Of a DNA stretch of 64,000 nucleotides, positions 23,469-31,569 are shown in pieces (position 1 is the stretch's first letter; every line of letters begins with the position of its first letter). This stretch comes from Butyrivibrio sp. CB08. Lineage in GTDB: Bacteria; Bacillota; Clostridia; Lachnospirales; Lachnospiraceae. A program made the position numbers and the translations under genes. The stretch spans positions 124,001-188,000 of the forward strand of contig NZ_RAIR01000006.1 of the NCBI RefSeq assembly GCF_003625485.1, given 5' to 3'. The notes beneath the pieces are model-generated. The model ran no database searches. It was not told the origin of the DNA and was given only the letters and a program-made list of their open reading frames with translations.

Positions 23469-24884
23469 TTATTCGCCTGGTGCATAGTGATCAAGAACGT
23501 CGATCCAGCTTCCTACTGAGAAGGAAACTTCTGAGCAGTATACAGGATCCTCGAGAACGAGCTCACCATCTGTTGTCCACCAGTCATATCCTCTGTCGTT
23601 CTTAGCTGGGAACTCATCTCCGCCACCCTGTGAGTGATGGAATGTATCCTCGATCTCTTTTGCAACGTTAGGATTTGATGAGTAACCACCCATGTCCTTA
23701 CCCCAAGCTTCGAAGCCAGGCTCTGTGCATGTCATGAAAGCGATGAATGCGCATGCTGTCCAAGGAAGTGGGCTGTTCTTTGTAAGGAAGAGGTAATGGC
23801 AGTATCCATATCCACCGATTCCTGTGTAGCCATCCTGGTATGCTGCTACGTTGATGTTGTTAACTGATACTGTAGCTGACTCCTCTACTGAACGGAGCTT
23901 TGAGTAAACAAGAAGACCTGCCTGATCTGTAGCTGATGCATCAACAAGAGTGTTGCAGATAGGACCGTCATCAGTCTGCTCGTTGTAGTTGTTAACCCAG
24001 AGTTTGATCCATGCAAGAGCGTATGCGCCGTTTGCACCAAGACCAAGGTCATTTGCGTCTGCCTGCATTGACTGAACAACTGGCTCGAAGTAAGCCTTCT
24101 TTGTATCGTCAAGCTTGTCATAAGCTTCCTTAAGCCATGTAGCGTACTTGTCTTCTGTGAGCATCATAAGGAAGTTCTTTCCTACGATCTCAGAATCAAC
24201 GCCCATGAAAAGAGGGTGTGAATCTTCATATACGAAATCCCAGCAGTTAGTATATGTAGCGCTGCCTGTGTTGTTGTACATGAATACCTTGTTAAGTGTC
24301 TGAAGAGGAAGGAATCCTGTGTAAGCATCAGCTGTTGTTCCGTTTGCCTCTGCCCACTCCTTAGGAACGAAAGTCTTAAGGATATCTGTATCAACCATCT
24401 TAGACTGGATCTGATTACCATCCTGGATAAGAGTCATGGCAAATGTGCCTTCGCTCTTTAAGGAATCAGATGTGAGCTGCTCAAAGATCTTGTTGTTCTT
24501 TGGCTGCTGCCACTCGAACTCCATTGAGTAAGATGGATCAATTGACTGTAAGTACTCGATGAATACTGGAAGTGCTGACTTACCACGGCTACTGTTACCA
24601 ACGCCGTAGAATGTCTTTCCGTTTGACTCTTCGATAGCCTTCTTAGCGAGCTCTTCCATTGACATGCCTTCCGCTTCAGCGATGATAGCATCGATTCCGG
24701 TAAGCTCTGCTGCTGGAGCAGCTGCCTCAGTTGCTGCAGGAGCTTCTGCACTCTGTGCTGCATCTGTAGTAGCTGTCTGTGTGTCAGTGGTAGCTGCTGG
24801 TGTGCTTGCTGCGCTTCCGCAACCTGCAAGAGCTGAAACTACCATGGTGAAGGTTAAGATTGTAGATAATACTTTCTTTTTCAC
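23469..24884 (-). CDS. Extracellular solute-binding lipoprotein of the AfuA/iron(III)-type family
   Basis: 471 residues from a GTG at 24882-24884 that follows AAAGGAGG by 8 bases; the in-frame upstream extension has no site. The lipobox ALAGC places the acylated Cys at residue 22, followed by a long Ala/Thr/Gln linker. The body is a family 1/6 periplasmic-binding fold. It precedes the permease and ATPase in one operon, so it is the delivery protein of that importer. Ligand is not proven; the context with an HptARS-like sensor suggests a sugar phosphate or similar organophosphate. Confidence 0.85.
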   Translation of the reverse strand: MKKKVLSTILTFTMVVSALAGCGSAASTPAATTDTQTATTDAAQSAEAPAATEAAAPAAELTGIDAIIAEAEGMSMEELAKKAIEESNGKTFYGVGNSSRGKSALPVFIEYLQSIDPSYSMEFEWQQPKNNKIFEQLTSDSLKSEGTFAMTLIQDGNQIQSKMVDTDILKTFVPKEWAEANGTTADAYTGFLPLQTLNKVFMYNNTGSATYTNCWDFVYEDSHPLFMGVDSEIVGKNFLMMLTEDKYATWLKEAYDKLDDTKKAYFEPVVQSMQADANDLGLGANGAYALAWIKLWVNNYNEQTDDGPICNTLVDASATDQAGLLVYSKLRSVEESATVSVNNINVAAYQDGYTGIGGYGYCHYLFLTKNSPLPWTACAFIAFMTCTEPGFEAWGKDMGGYSSNPNVAKEIEDTFHHSQGGGDEFPAKNDRGYDWWTTDGELVLEDPVYCSEVSFSVGSWIDVLDHYAPGE

Positions 24885-24926
24885 TTTGTTTCCTCCTTTA
24901 AATTCTGCCCGGTCTTTTTTCTGAAT

Positions 24927-24970
24927 AAAAAAGTACTTACCAGGCAATACTCTTTGCTTGATAAGTACAT
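24927..24970 (-). terminator. Hairpin between response regulator and binding-protein genes
   Basis: GTACTTACCA (24933-24942) pairs with TGATAAGTAC (24959-24968), with an A-run beyond it giving a T-run on the minus strand. It ends the sensor transcript or attenuates read-through into the transporter operon. Confidence 0.7.
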
Positions 24971-25039
24971 TTTATTTTTTTGCGTATTTTGTTTGCAGAT
25001 GACAATTCTGATATTATTTGTAAAATCTTAACACATTTT

Positions 25040-25807
25040 TTATAAATCCAGACCCTTACTCTGATAGTCAGATGGAGTCTTGCCCACCAGCTTCTTAAAG
25101 GTGTTTGAGAAGTAGGCGATGTCCTGATATCCCACTTTTTCTGCTACTTCGTAGACCTTGACCTGCATGTCTTTTAAGTAGTTCATGGCCATCTTGATGC
25201 GGTACTTGGTCAGATAGTTGTTGATACTGATATCAGTCTCAGACTTAAAGAGTCTTGATATATGTCCCTCACTTACGCTCATGGATTCTGCCAAAGCCCC
25301 AAGGGAGAAGTCCGTGTCAGGATAGTGGTCTTCAATATACTCAATTGCTGCCACTACGTATCGGTTTGAGACCTCCTCTTTTTTCCTTAGTGGAATAAGC
25401 TGCTCCTCAAGCTCACTGGTGCTGGCAGGGGCATTGGGGTGAAGGTGAAGGAGCCTCTGAATGGAGCCCTCAAGTTCACCATCTGAAAAGGGCTTTAGCA
25501 GGTAGTCAGATACTCCGATCCTCACTGCTTGTCTGGCATATTCAAACTCGTTGTAGGCTGTAAGAAAGATAACCTTGATGTTTGGGAATTTCTCTATAAG
25601 CTTTTCTGCAAGCTCAATTCCGTCCATCTTTGGCATGCGGATATCTGAGATCACAAGGTCAGGCCTTGTCTCTTCAGCCACTTCCAGGGCTTCAAGGCCG
25701 TTACTTGCTTCCCCAACGACTTCACATCCTATAAGGGCCCAGTCTGTGTCGCTCTTTATTCCCATCCTTACATATTTTTCATCATCAACTATCATTACTT
25801 TGGTCAT
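25040..25807 (-). CDS. YesN-type response regulator with AraC DNA-binding domain
   Basis: 255 residues. The receiver domain (1-120) has the acidic pocket IVDDE, phospho-acceptor Asp55 (LVISDIRMPKMDG) and the switch lysine in YLLKPF. The C-terminal AraC domain (about 150-250) has two helix-turn-helix units, ending with the signature around VAEKVGYQDIAYFSNTFKKLVGKTPSDY. It is encoded 1 base after the kinase stop, so they are partners. It probably activates the transporter operon just downstream. Confidence 0.92.
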   Translation of the reverse strand: MTKVMIVDDEKYVRMGIKSDTDWALIGCEVVGEASNGLEALEVAEETRPDLVISDIRMPKMDGIELAEKLIEKFPNIKVIFLTAYNEFEYARQAVRIGVSDYLLKPFSDGELEGSIQRLLHLHPNAPASTSELEEQLIPLRKKEEVSNRYVVAAIEYIEDHYPDTDFSLGALAESMSVSEGHISRLFKSETDISINNYLTKYRIKMAMNYLKDMQVKVYEVAEKVGYQDIAYFSNTFKKLVGKTPSDYQSKGLDL

Positions 25808-25808
25808 A

Positions 25809-27518
25809 TTATTCCCCTGTAGGTGCGCTCTCAGAATATGGAAGTGTGACGATCATGACGGTTCCGCCTTCTGTAGGCCTTATGGCAAGGACGCCATACT
25901 CTTTTCCATAGTAGAGTCTTATTATGGTGTTGACGTTGTTAAGTCCAAGATGCCCTTCCAAAGTCTTGGCATCATCAGTGTTTAAGGCATTTAGCATCTC
26001 ATCGCTTATTCCCTTTCCATCGTCCTGAACAGAGATCTTAAGTAGATCTTTTCCGTCCTGGTTTTGCCTAAGGGCAGCAATGTAGATGTGTCCGTTATCC
26101 ATTTCATCCATTCCGTGGATAATAGCGTTCTCAACAATTGGCTGCAGGATAAGCTTTGGGATCACAGCCTCTCTGACTTCTGCCGGGACATCAATAGTGA
26201 TGTCGAATTTATCATCAAATCTGATCCTCTGAATATCGCAGTAATTCTCGATAAGCTTAAGCTCCTCATTTAGCTTGCAGAACTGCTTCTCAGAGATGCT
26301 GGTACGCAGGATCCCTGCAAGAGATGAGGACATGGTAGCAACCTCAGGAACCTGGTTTGCCTTAGCCACCCACTTGATGGTATCAAGGGTGTTGTACAAA
26401 AAGTGAGGATTTAGCTGGGCCTGCATCATCTTTATCCTGGTCTCATTGACCTTGCGCTCCGCCTGAACTCTCTCTTCCATGGTGTCCTTAAGCTGCGTGG
26501 TCATCTTGTTAAAGCCAACAGCCAGCTGTTTGAACTCATCCTCTCTCGCAAGCTCTATCTTGGCGTCAAAGTCGCCTTTCCTGAAGCGGTTCATTCCCTG
26601 GTTCAGGACATTTATTGGCTTAGCGACATAGTTACTAAATCTGTTGGCCAAGAGAAGACAGATAAGAACACTTGCCACAGCAAGGAAGATAATGATCTGA
26701 TACCCCGCTCTTACTGCGGTTTCATCAAGAGCCGGAGGCGTGATATAGATTCCAAGAAGTCCCGTATCCCCGATCTCATTTATGTAAACATTGCTGTCAA
26801 ATCCATTGTTGTAGAGCTGACCTCCAAAGAGGTTTGACCGTATTATATTAAGGGCCGATTTGTCTTTTGCAGAACCTATAAGGCAGAAGGGCCTAAGGTA
26901 CTGATTGGTGAGCATGAATCCGTCATTGGCGTTAAGCAGCTCTTTTAACTGAGATTCAAGCTCATCCTGCTGGATCCTTATAACAACAAATCCTGGAGTC
27001 TGACCCTTAACCACCTGCTTGGCAGCAAGAAGTGATGCGCCATCTCCAGATGCTTCACCTGGGTCTAGTGTATAGACAACCTTTCCTTCGTTGTCCTGTG
27101 CCTCTTTTAAAACCGAGTAGTACAGTGGGAGCTCCGCAGATTTATATCCGCTTCTTGTGCTGTACATGCAAAGTCCGCCCAGATACAGGTCAACCACCGC
27201 AAATTCCCTGATCTGCCTGGTCTCCTCATAGAGGGCATTGTATATGTTAAGTGAGTTCTTTCTTCCTTTGGAAAAAGAGTCTGCGATAGCCTCGTTGTGT
27301 GCAATCCGGTCGATAGTATCTTCCGTGTCTTGGAGAATACCGCTTATCCTCTCCTCAACCATGGCCACCTGCCTGGAATCTCTAAGCTCATAGTCCGCCC
27401 TGATCCTGGCCTGCAATCCCTGAACGGTGAGGATACCTCCTCCGATGACAAGGATAAGAGTAACTGTAAGGAAGGTTATGAACATCTGTCTTTTAAATGA
27501 CTGTCTGACAAATCCCAT
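25809..27518 (-). CDS. YesM-type sensor histidine kinase
   Basis: 569 residues from the ATG at 27516-27518, spaced 9 bases from AGGGAGG; a GTG two codons earlier is also possible. Two membrane helices (about 12-32 and 273-293) flank a 240-residue extracellular sensor domain. A HAMP region (about 294-348) leads to the LytS/YesM kinase core with phospho-His372 (AQLNPHFLYNTLDTIKW) and the ATPase motifs (VENAIIHG, DDGKGI). Its start overlaps the stop of the upstream binding lipoprotein gene, which suggests that the lipoprotein helps it sense a ligand, as HptA does for HptS. Confidence 0.92.
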   Translation of the reverse strand: MGFVRQSFKRQMFITFLTVTLILVIGGGILTVQGLQARIRADYELRDSRQVAMVEERISGILQDTEDTIDRIAHNEAIADSFSKGRKNSLNIYNALYEETRQIREFAVVDLYLGGLCMYSTRSGYKSAELPLYYSVLKEAQDNEGKVVYTLDPGEASGDGASLLAAKQVVKGQTPGFVVIRIQQDELESQLKELLNANDGFMLTNQYLRPFCLIGSAKDKSALNIIRSNLFGGQLYNNGFDSNVYINEIGDTGLLGIYITPPALDETAVRAGYQIIIFLAVASVLICLLLANRFSNYVAKPINVLNQGMNRFRKGDFDAKIELAREDEFKQLAVGFNKMTTQLKDTMEERVQAERKVNETRIKMMQAQLNPHFLYNTLDTIKWVAKANQVPEVATMSSSLAGILRTSISEKQFCKLNEELKLIENYCDIQRIRFDDKFDITIDVPAEVREAVIPKLILQPIVENAIIHGMDEMDNGHIYIAALRQNQDGKDLLKISVQDDGKGISDEMLNALNTDDAKTLEGHLGLNNVNTIIRLYYGKEYGVLAIRPTEGGTVMIVTLPYSESAPTGE

Positions 27519-27520
27519 AG

Positions 27521-28579
27521 TCACTGCCCTCCCTTGTTTTCTAACTGATCCCAGAGGGCAAAGACATCCTTCTCTTCCTTGGCAGATCTCTTAACGTCAA
27601 AGTCGATCTGATCTAAGGTGCCAGTGTATGGATAATCAAGATCTGTTCTAACTGACCTTCTGTAGAAATTCTCAACCGCGTACTGCTGGGTATCGTAGCC
27701 CACAATAAAGTCGATGAATCTTCCTGCATTGTAGCTGTGGGGAGCGTTCTTGACCATGGCGCAGCCATCCGGAACAGCGCTGGTTCCATCTTCAGGATAG
27801 ATCATGGCAATATCCTCTCCCTGACCCATAGCCTTTCGTGCTGTCTCTTCAAGAGTTATTCCAATAAGAAAATCGCCATCAGCTACTTTCGGTATTACCT
27901 GGCCTGAAGATGCAAGAACTCTTCCGCCCAGCTGATCATAAAATCTTGGCAGGATCTCTTTTGCATCCTTATCAAGAACCTGCTCCATGGTAGAGATTAT
28001 GGTGTAGCTGGTTCCTGAATTGTTCATATCCGCAAAGGCGATCTGGCCCTTCCACTTGCTGCTTAAGAGCTCCTTCCAGGTCTTTGGCGCCTCAGAATAT
28101 GACACTAGCTTTTTGTTATAGACAAACACGATTGGAAGCTCAGTAAATGCGGTCCAGTAGTTGTCGTTGTCCACAAACCCCGGGTCCAGTATGTTTTTCT
28201 CACTTACAGAATATGGTAAAAAGAGGTCCTTGCCCGCCTCATAGCTCTCGATACCTCCGCCAAACATGATGTCACATCTACCTTCTTCGGCGGCACTTCG
28301 AACCTCGGAGAACATCTCCGCTGTTCCGCCAGCATGTATCTCAACCCATATCCCTGTGCGGTTCTCAAACTCTCTGATTATTGGAAGGTACACTTCCTCC
28401 TTGTGGGAAGTGTAGACGATGAGCTGCTTTTCCTCTGGTACGTTGTACTTCCCAGAAATGTATTCTATCTCCTGCTGCCTTTCACTGTTTCCACAGGAAG
28501 AAAGCAGAAGCGCCATTGCCTCTGCCACAAGTACTGCCACTAATTTAATTAGTCTCTTTCCCTCTCCAAGTTTGCTCAT
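27521..28579 (-). CDS. Solute-binding lipoprotein acting with the sensor kinase (HptA-like)
   Basis: 352 residues from the ATG at 28577-28579; the frame stays open to a GTG at 28618, so the start is uncertain. Neither has a good ribosome site, and a TACAAT box lies 10 bases before the ATG. The lipobox LLSSC sets the acylated Cys at about 29. The body (QLIVYTSHKEEVYLPIIREFENRTGIWVEI...) is an iron(III)/hexose-phosphate family binding protein. Its gene overlaps the histidine kinase gene and has no permease of its own beside it, the arrangement of HptA in staphylococci. Confidence 0.8.
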   Translation of the reverse strand: MSKLGEGKRLIKLVAVLVAEAMALLLSSCGNSERQQEIEYISGKYNVPEEKQLIVYTSHKEEVYLPIIREFENRTGIWVEIHAGGTAEMFSEVRSAAEEGRCDIMFGGGIESYEAGKDLFLPYSVSEKNILDPGFVDNDNYWTAFTELPIVFVYNKKLVSYSEAPKTWKELLSSKWKGQIAFADMNNSGTSYTIISTMEQVLDKDAKEILPRFYDQLGGRVLASSGQVIPKVADGDFLIGITLEETARKAMGQGEDIAMIYPEDGTSAVPDGCAMVKNAPHSYNAGRFIDFIVGYDTQQYAVENFYRRSVRTDLDYPYTGTLDQIDFDVKRSAKEEKDVFALWDQLENKGGQ

Positions 28580-28669
28580 GATAGTTTTTATTGTACTACA
28601 GCTTCCCTCGCTGTGCACCTTGGTTACCTTGATTTACCACTTATATTATGATAATATACATAAGGTCAT

Positions 28670-28743
28670 GTTTCCGTAGCTCAGCAGGATAGAGCGTTCG
28701 CCTCCTAAGCGAAAGGTCGTGGGTTCGAATCCCGTCGGGAACA
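28670..28743 (+). tRNA. tRNA-Arg, anticodon CCT
   Basis: 74 nucleotides with a full cloverleaf. The acceptor GTTTCCG pairs with CGGGAAC, the D arm has GCTCAGCAGGATAGAGC, the anticodon stem TTCGC/GCGAA encloses CTCCTAA (anticodon CCT, reading AGG), and the T arm has GTGGGTTCGAATCCCGT. CCA is not encoded. An AT-rich promoter region precedes it and a long terminator follows. Confidence 0.95.
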
Positions 28744-28766
28744 CTCGCGAAGGCTACAAGCCATGC

Positions 28767-28830
28767 AAAAAAGGATACATAAGAGCTCGATGGGAGTTTA
28801 CTCACAAGAGAGCTTTTATGTATCTTTTTT
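28767..28830 (+). terminator. Terminator of the tRNA-Arg gene
   Basis: AAAAAAGGATACATAAGAGCTC (28767-28788, shown as its first and last parts) pairs with GAGCTTTTATGTATC and TTTTTT (28810-28830) around a 21-base loop. Confidence 0.8.
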
Positions 28831-28852
28831 TATAGGGCGCCAGCCCGCGGGG

Positions 28853-28873
28853 CAGGAAGCTGCGCTTCCTGCA
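28853..28873. repeat. Perfect GC-rich hairpin GCAGGAAGC-N3-GCTTCCTGC
   Basis: A 9-bp perfect inverted repeat with a 3-base loop, in a short GC-rich patch between the tRNA terminator and the AraC gene. AAGCCATGC (about 28758-28766) and GCATGGCTT (about 28880-28888) form an outer pair around it and the terminator. Nothing else is seen in 28831-29004. Confidence 0.55.
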
Positions 28874-29004
28874 TTCGCATGGCTTCCTTTTTCTCCCATG
28901 CCCGCAACCCCAAAATACTACCCCGACAAAAGAGAGCATTTTATATCGGGAAGGCTATGTACAAGACCTCTATACTAAAGTTACAATCAAGTTGGAGGTT
29001 ACTC

Positions 29005-29853
29005 ATGAACTGGACGAAGATCATTGAAGACGCTATCAGGTTTATCGAAGAGAACATCACTGAAGATCTGACCGTTGGCAGGATTGCTCAGGAAGTAAAT
29101 ACATCCGCGTTCTATTTCCAAAAGGGCTTTTCCATGCTGTGCGGATACACAGTCGGAGAATATGTCCGGATGAGAAGACTCTCTCTTGCTGGAGAAGAAC
29201 TTGTTTCCACGGACATCAAGGTGATAGATCTTGCCATAAAGTATGGCTACGATTCAGCAGACAGCTTCACCAAGGCGTTTACAAGGTTCCACGGCAGTAC
29301 TCCAACTGATGTGAGACAAAATGGTGCAAACGTAAAAGCTTTTGCGCCGCTGCATATCAAACTTTCGTTAGATGGAGGAAAAACTATGGAGTACAGAATT
29401 GAAAAGAAACCAGCATTTAAGGTAATGGGAGTTTCAAAGATCGTTGGCTACGGAAATGGCTACAGTGAGATCCCTAAGTTCTGGGATGAGGTATTTGCCA
29501 AGCCAGATAATAAGCTTATGGGCATGTATGGAGTGTGTCTTGATGATGAAGTTCCAGGTGATGAATTCCGCTATATGATCGCCGACGACTACAGTGAAGA
29601 CCTGGCTAAGACAGCTGGGCTTGAGGTAAAAGAGATCCCGGAGCGCACATGGGCTATATTTCCCTGCCGCGGCGCAATGCCACAGGCTCTTCAGAGCGTT
29701 AACACAGAAGTTTTTAACCAGTGGCTTCCTTCAAGCAACTATGAGATCGACGGAGGATTCAATATAGAATTCTATACCGACGAGACCAAGTATGCTTTAG
29801 GTTCTAAGGATCCTGAGTACTACTCTGAGATCTGGGTTCCTGTTAAGGCATAA
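29005..29853 (+). CDS. AraC-family regulator with GyrI-like effector domain
   Basis: 282 residues from the ATG at 29005, which follows TTGGAGG; longer upstream starts lack a site. The N-terminal AraC DNA-binding domain (about 5-105; IEENITEDLTVGRIAQEVNTS...KYGYDSADSFTKAFTRFHGSTPTDVR) precedes a GyrI-like/Rob-type small-molecule-binding domain (about 125-282; VMGVSKIVGYG...PERTWAIFPCRGAMPQALQ). Proteins of this layout respond to hydrophobic compounds and activate drug efflux. Target genes are not evident nearby. Confidence 0.88.
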   Translation: MNWTKIIEDAIRFIEENITEDLTVGRIAQEVNTSAFYFQKGFSMLCGYTVGEYVRMRRLSLAGEELVSTDIKVIDLAIKYGYDSADSFTKAFTRFHGSTPTDVRQNGANVKAFAPLHIKLSLDGGKTMEYRIEKKPAFKVMGVSKIVGYGNGYSEIPKFWDEVFAKPDNKLMGMYGVCLDDEVPGDEFRYMIADDYSEDLAKTAGLEVKEIPERTWAIFPCRGAMPQALQSVNTEVFNQWLPSSNYEIDGGFNIEFYTDETKYALGSKDPEYYSEIWVPVKA

Positions 29854-29877
29854 CGTAAGAACCAAATAAAGACCATG

Positions 29878-29908
29878 AAAAAAGGATGTCACTTGTGACA
29901 TCCTTTTT
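29878..29908. terminator. Bidirectional terminator between the AraC gene and deoD
   Basis: AAAAAAGGATGTCAC (29878-29892) and GTGACATCCTTTTT (29895-29908) around a 2-base loop. Confidence 0.88.
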
Positions 29909-29933
29909 GTATATCGATTTTAGAATTCTGTTA

Positions 29934-30641
29934 TCAGAGCTGGATTGCTGTCTTAAGTGCGATCTCCATCATGTCAGTAAAGCTTGTCTCTCTCTCTTTT
30001 GCAGAAAGCTCCTGAGCCTTGAACAGGTGATCAGAACATGTGAGGATTGTAAGCGCGTTCTTGCCTGCCTCTGCAGCATTCATGTAAAGAGCTGGTGTCT
30101 CCATCTCAACTGCAAGAGCGCCGAAGTTTCTGTAGAGCTCACTCTCGTTGCACTTCTTGTAGAAAGCATCTGAAGAAAGAACATCACCAACGTGGTATGT
30201 TACGCCCTTCTCCTTGGCGAGAGCTACTGCCTTCTCAAGAATGTTGTAGCTTGCTGTAGGAGCGAAAGTTCCTGGAAGACCGAACTGGAATCCGTAGTTG
30301 GAATCAGTGTGTGCGCCCATAGCGAAAATGATATCCATTACGTTGACCTTGTCCTGCAGTCCGCCTGCACTTCCTACTCTGATGATATTATCAACATCGT
30401 AGAAATTGAAAAGCTCGTAGGTATAGATACCAATTGATGGGATGCCCATTCCATGGCCCATTACTGAGACCTCTTTTCCCTGGTATTTACCAGTGAATCC
30501 CAGCATACCTCTTACTTCATTAAAACACTTGATATCCTCAAGGAAATTCTCTGCGATAAATTTAGCTCTGAGTGGATCGCCTGGCATTAAGACGGTCTTT
30601 GCTATTTCACCTTTTTCTGCACTGTTATGTGGTGTTGCCAT
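29934..30641 (-). CDS. deoD: Purine-nucleoside phosphorylase, DeoD-type
   Basis: 235 residues, the length of hexameric bacterial PNP. Motifs are MPGDPLRAKFIAE (phosphate site), GHGMGIPS, RVGSAGG, ALAVEMETPALY and the catalytic Asp in TCSDHLFK. It splits purine (deoxy)nucleosides into base and sugar phosphate for salvage. The ATG has an AGAGGAGAA site. It is the last gene of the parA-parB-DUF4446-serS-DUF3881-deoD run. Confidence 0.94.
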   Translation of the reverse strand: MATPHNSAEKGEIAKTVLMPGDPLRAKFIAENFLEDIKCFNEVRGMLGFTGKYQGKEVSVMGHGMGIPSIGIYTYELFNFYDVDNIIRVGSAGGLQDKVNVMDIIFAMGAHTDSNYGFQFGLPGTFAPTASYNILEKAVALAKEKGVTYHVGDVLSSDAFYKKCNESELYRNFGALAVEMETPALYMNAAEAGKNALTILTCSDHLFKAQELSAKERETSFTDMMEIALKTAIQL

Positions 30642-30662
30642 ATCGTATTCTCCTCTCTTATT

Positions 30663-31550
30663 TTAGTTGGCGTTAGGGAAATTGATAAATCCCTGCATCC
30701 ATATGTTACCTTTAAATCTTCTGCCTACTGCAGGCTCGCCCAAAAGATCAGCCTCATTGATGCATACATCAAACTCCATCTCGTTGCAAAGGATCCTCAT
30801 GATGTGTACATTCTCGCCGGTTAAGCTGTTAGTGACTTTCCTGGTCTCTATTACTTCTCCGAGAACCGAGTACTGGTCGCACTCAACACCGTAAGGCATA
30901 AAGTAAGTATCTACAAGACTGTAGATATCCTGCTTTCTTATCTTTTTGGACAGGGTTGTATAAAGGTCCATGTCGTCCAGTGTGAGGGATTCGATAGCTG
31001 TCTCATCTCCTCTTCTGGCGTTGTTTATAAGTTTGTTTCGGTAGTTTGACTTCTTTTTTGCCGCTTCCTTCTCTTCCTCTGTCTTGGCAATGGGCATAAG
31101 AATCTGGCCCTTTACAGAAAGAGCTGACAGGCTAAGTGTGGTTCCCTTGATGGGGAACTTATCTTCATTTTCATATTTTACGTAAGGGATTATGTTCTGG
31201 AGATAGAAAATAAGCGTTACACCAAGCCTTGGTTCATTGCACACTCCCGCATATGAAAATGTGGCAGCGTGTCTTTCAACATTCAAGTCCTCTTCCGTGC
31301 TGACTGCTGATGGAATCAGGTATGGATAGTAATACTCGTAGATGAATTTGTCTTCTTCGTCAAATTCGCCGCAAACTGCTAGTCCTATGCCATCGGCATA
31401 ATCCCTGCAAAATTCTGCAAGTATGATTCCCTCACTGTTTGAAACATAAGCTCTTTTATCAGAATTCTGAATTGAGCTTGTGATGAGATTTGTGAGCTCT
31501 TTTCTATTTTTAATTTGTGAAAACCCCACGGCTCGCAAGAATTTATGCAA
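30663..31550 (-). CDS. DUF3881-family protein
   Basis: 295 residues, cytoplasmic. The start MHKFLRAVGFSQIKNRKEL matches the DUF3881 family, conserved in Lachnospiraceae and of unknown function. Translation appears to begin at TTG (31548-31550): the nearby ATG is out of frame and reaches a stop after a few codons, and AGAGAGG lies 10 bases before the TTG. It lies between serS and deoD on the same strand. Confidence 0.78.
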   Translation of the reverse strand: MHKFLRAVGFSQIKNRKELTNLITSSIQNSDKRAYVSNSEGIILAEFCRDYADGIGLAVCGEFDEEDKFIYEYYYPYLIPSAVSTEEDLNVERHAATFSYAGVCNEPRLGVTLIFYLQNIIPYVKYENEDKFPIKGTTLSLSALSVKGQILMPIAKTEEEKEAAKKKSNYRNKLINNARRGDETAIESLTLDDMDLYTTLSKKIRKQDIYSLVDTYFMPYGVECDQYSVLGEVIETRKVTNSLTGENVHIMRILCNEMEFDVCINEADLLGEPAVGRRFKGNIWMQGFINFPNAN

Positions 31551-31569
31551 GGATCATAGACCTCTCTTA

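Noticed and set aside
19922..24884. Naming the transporter as an iron(III) uptake system
   Set aside because: The family name is often given automatically. The paired HptARS-like sensor genes fit organophosphate uptake better, so no ligand was assigned.
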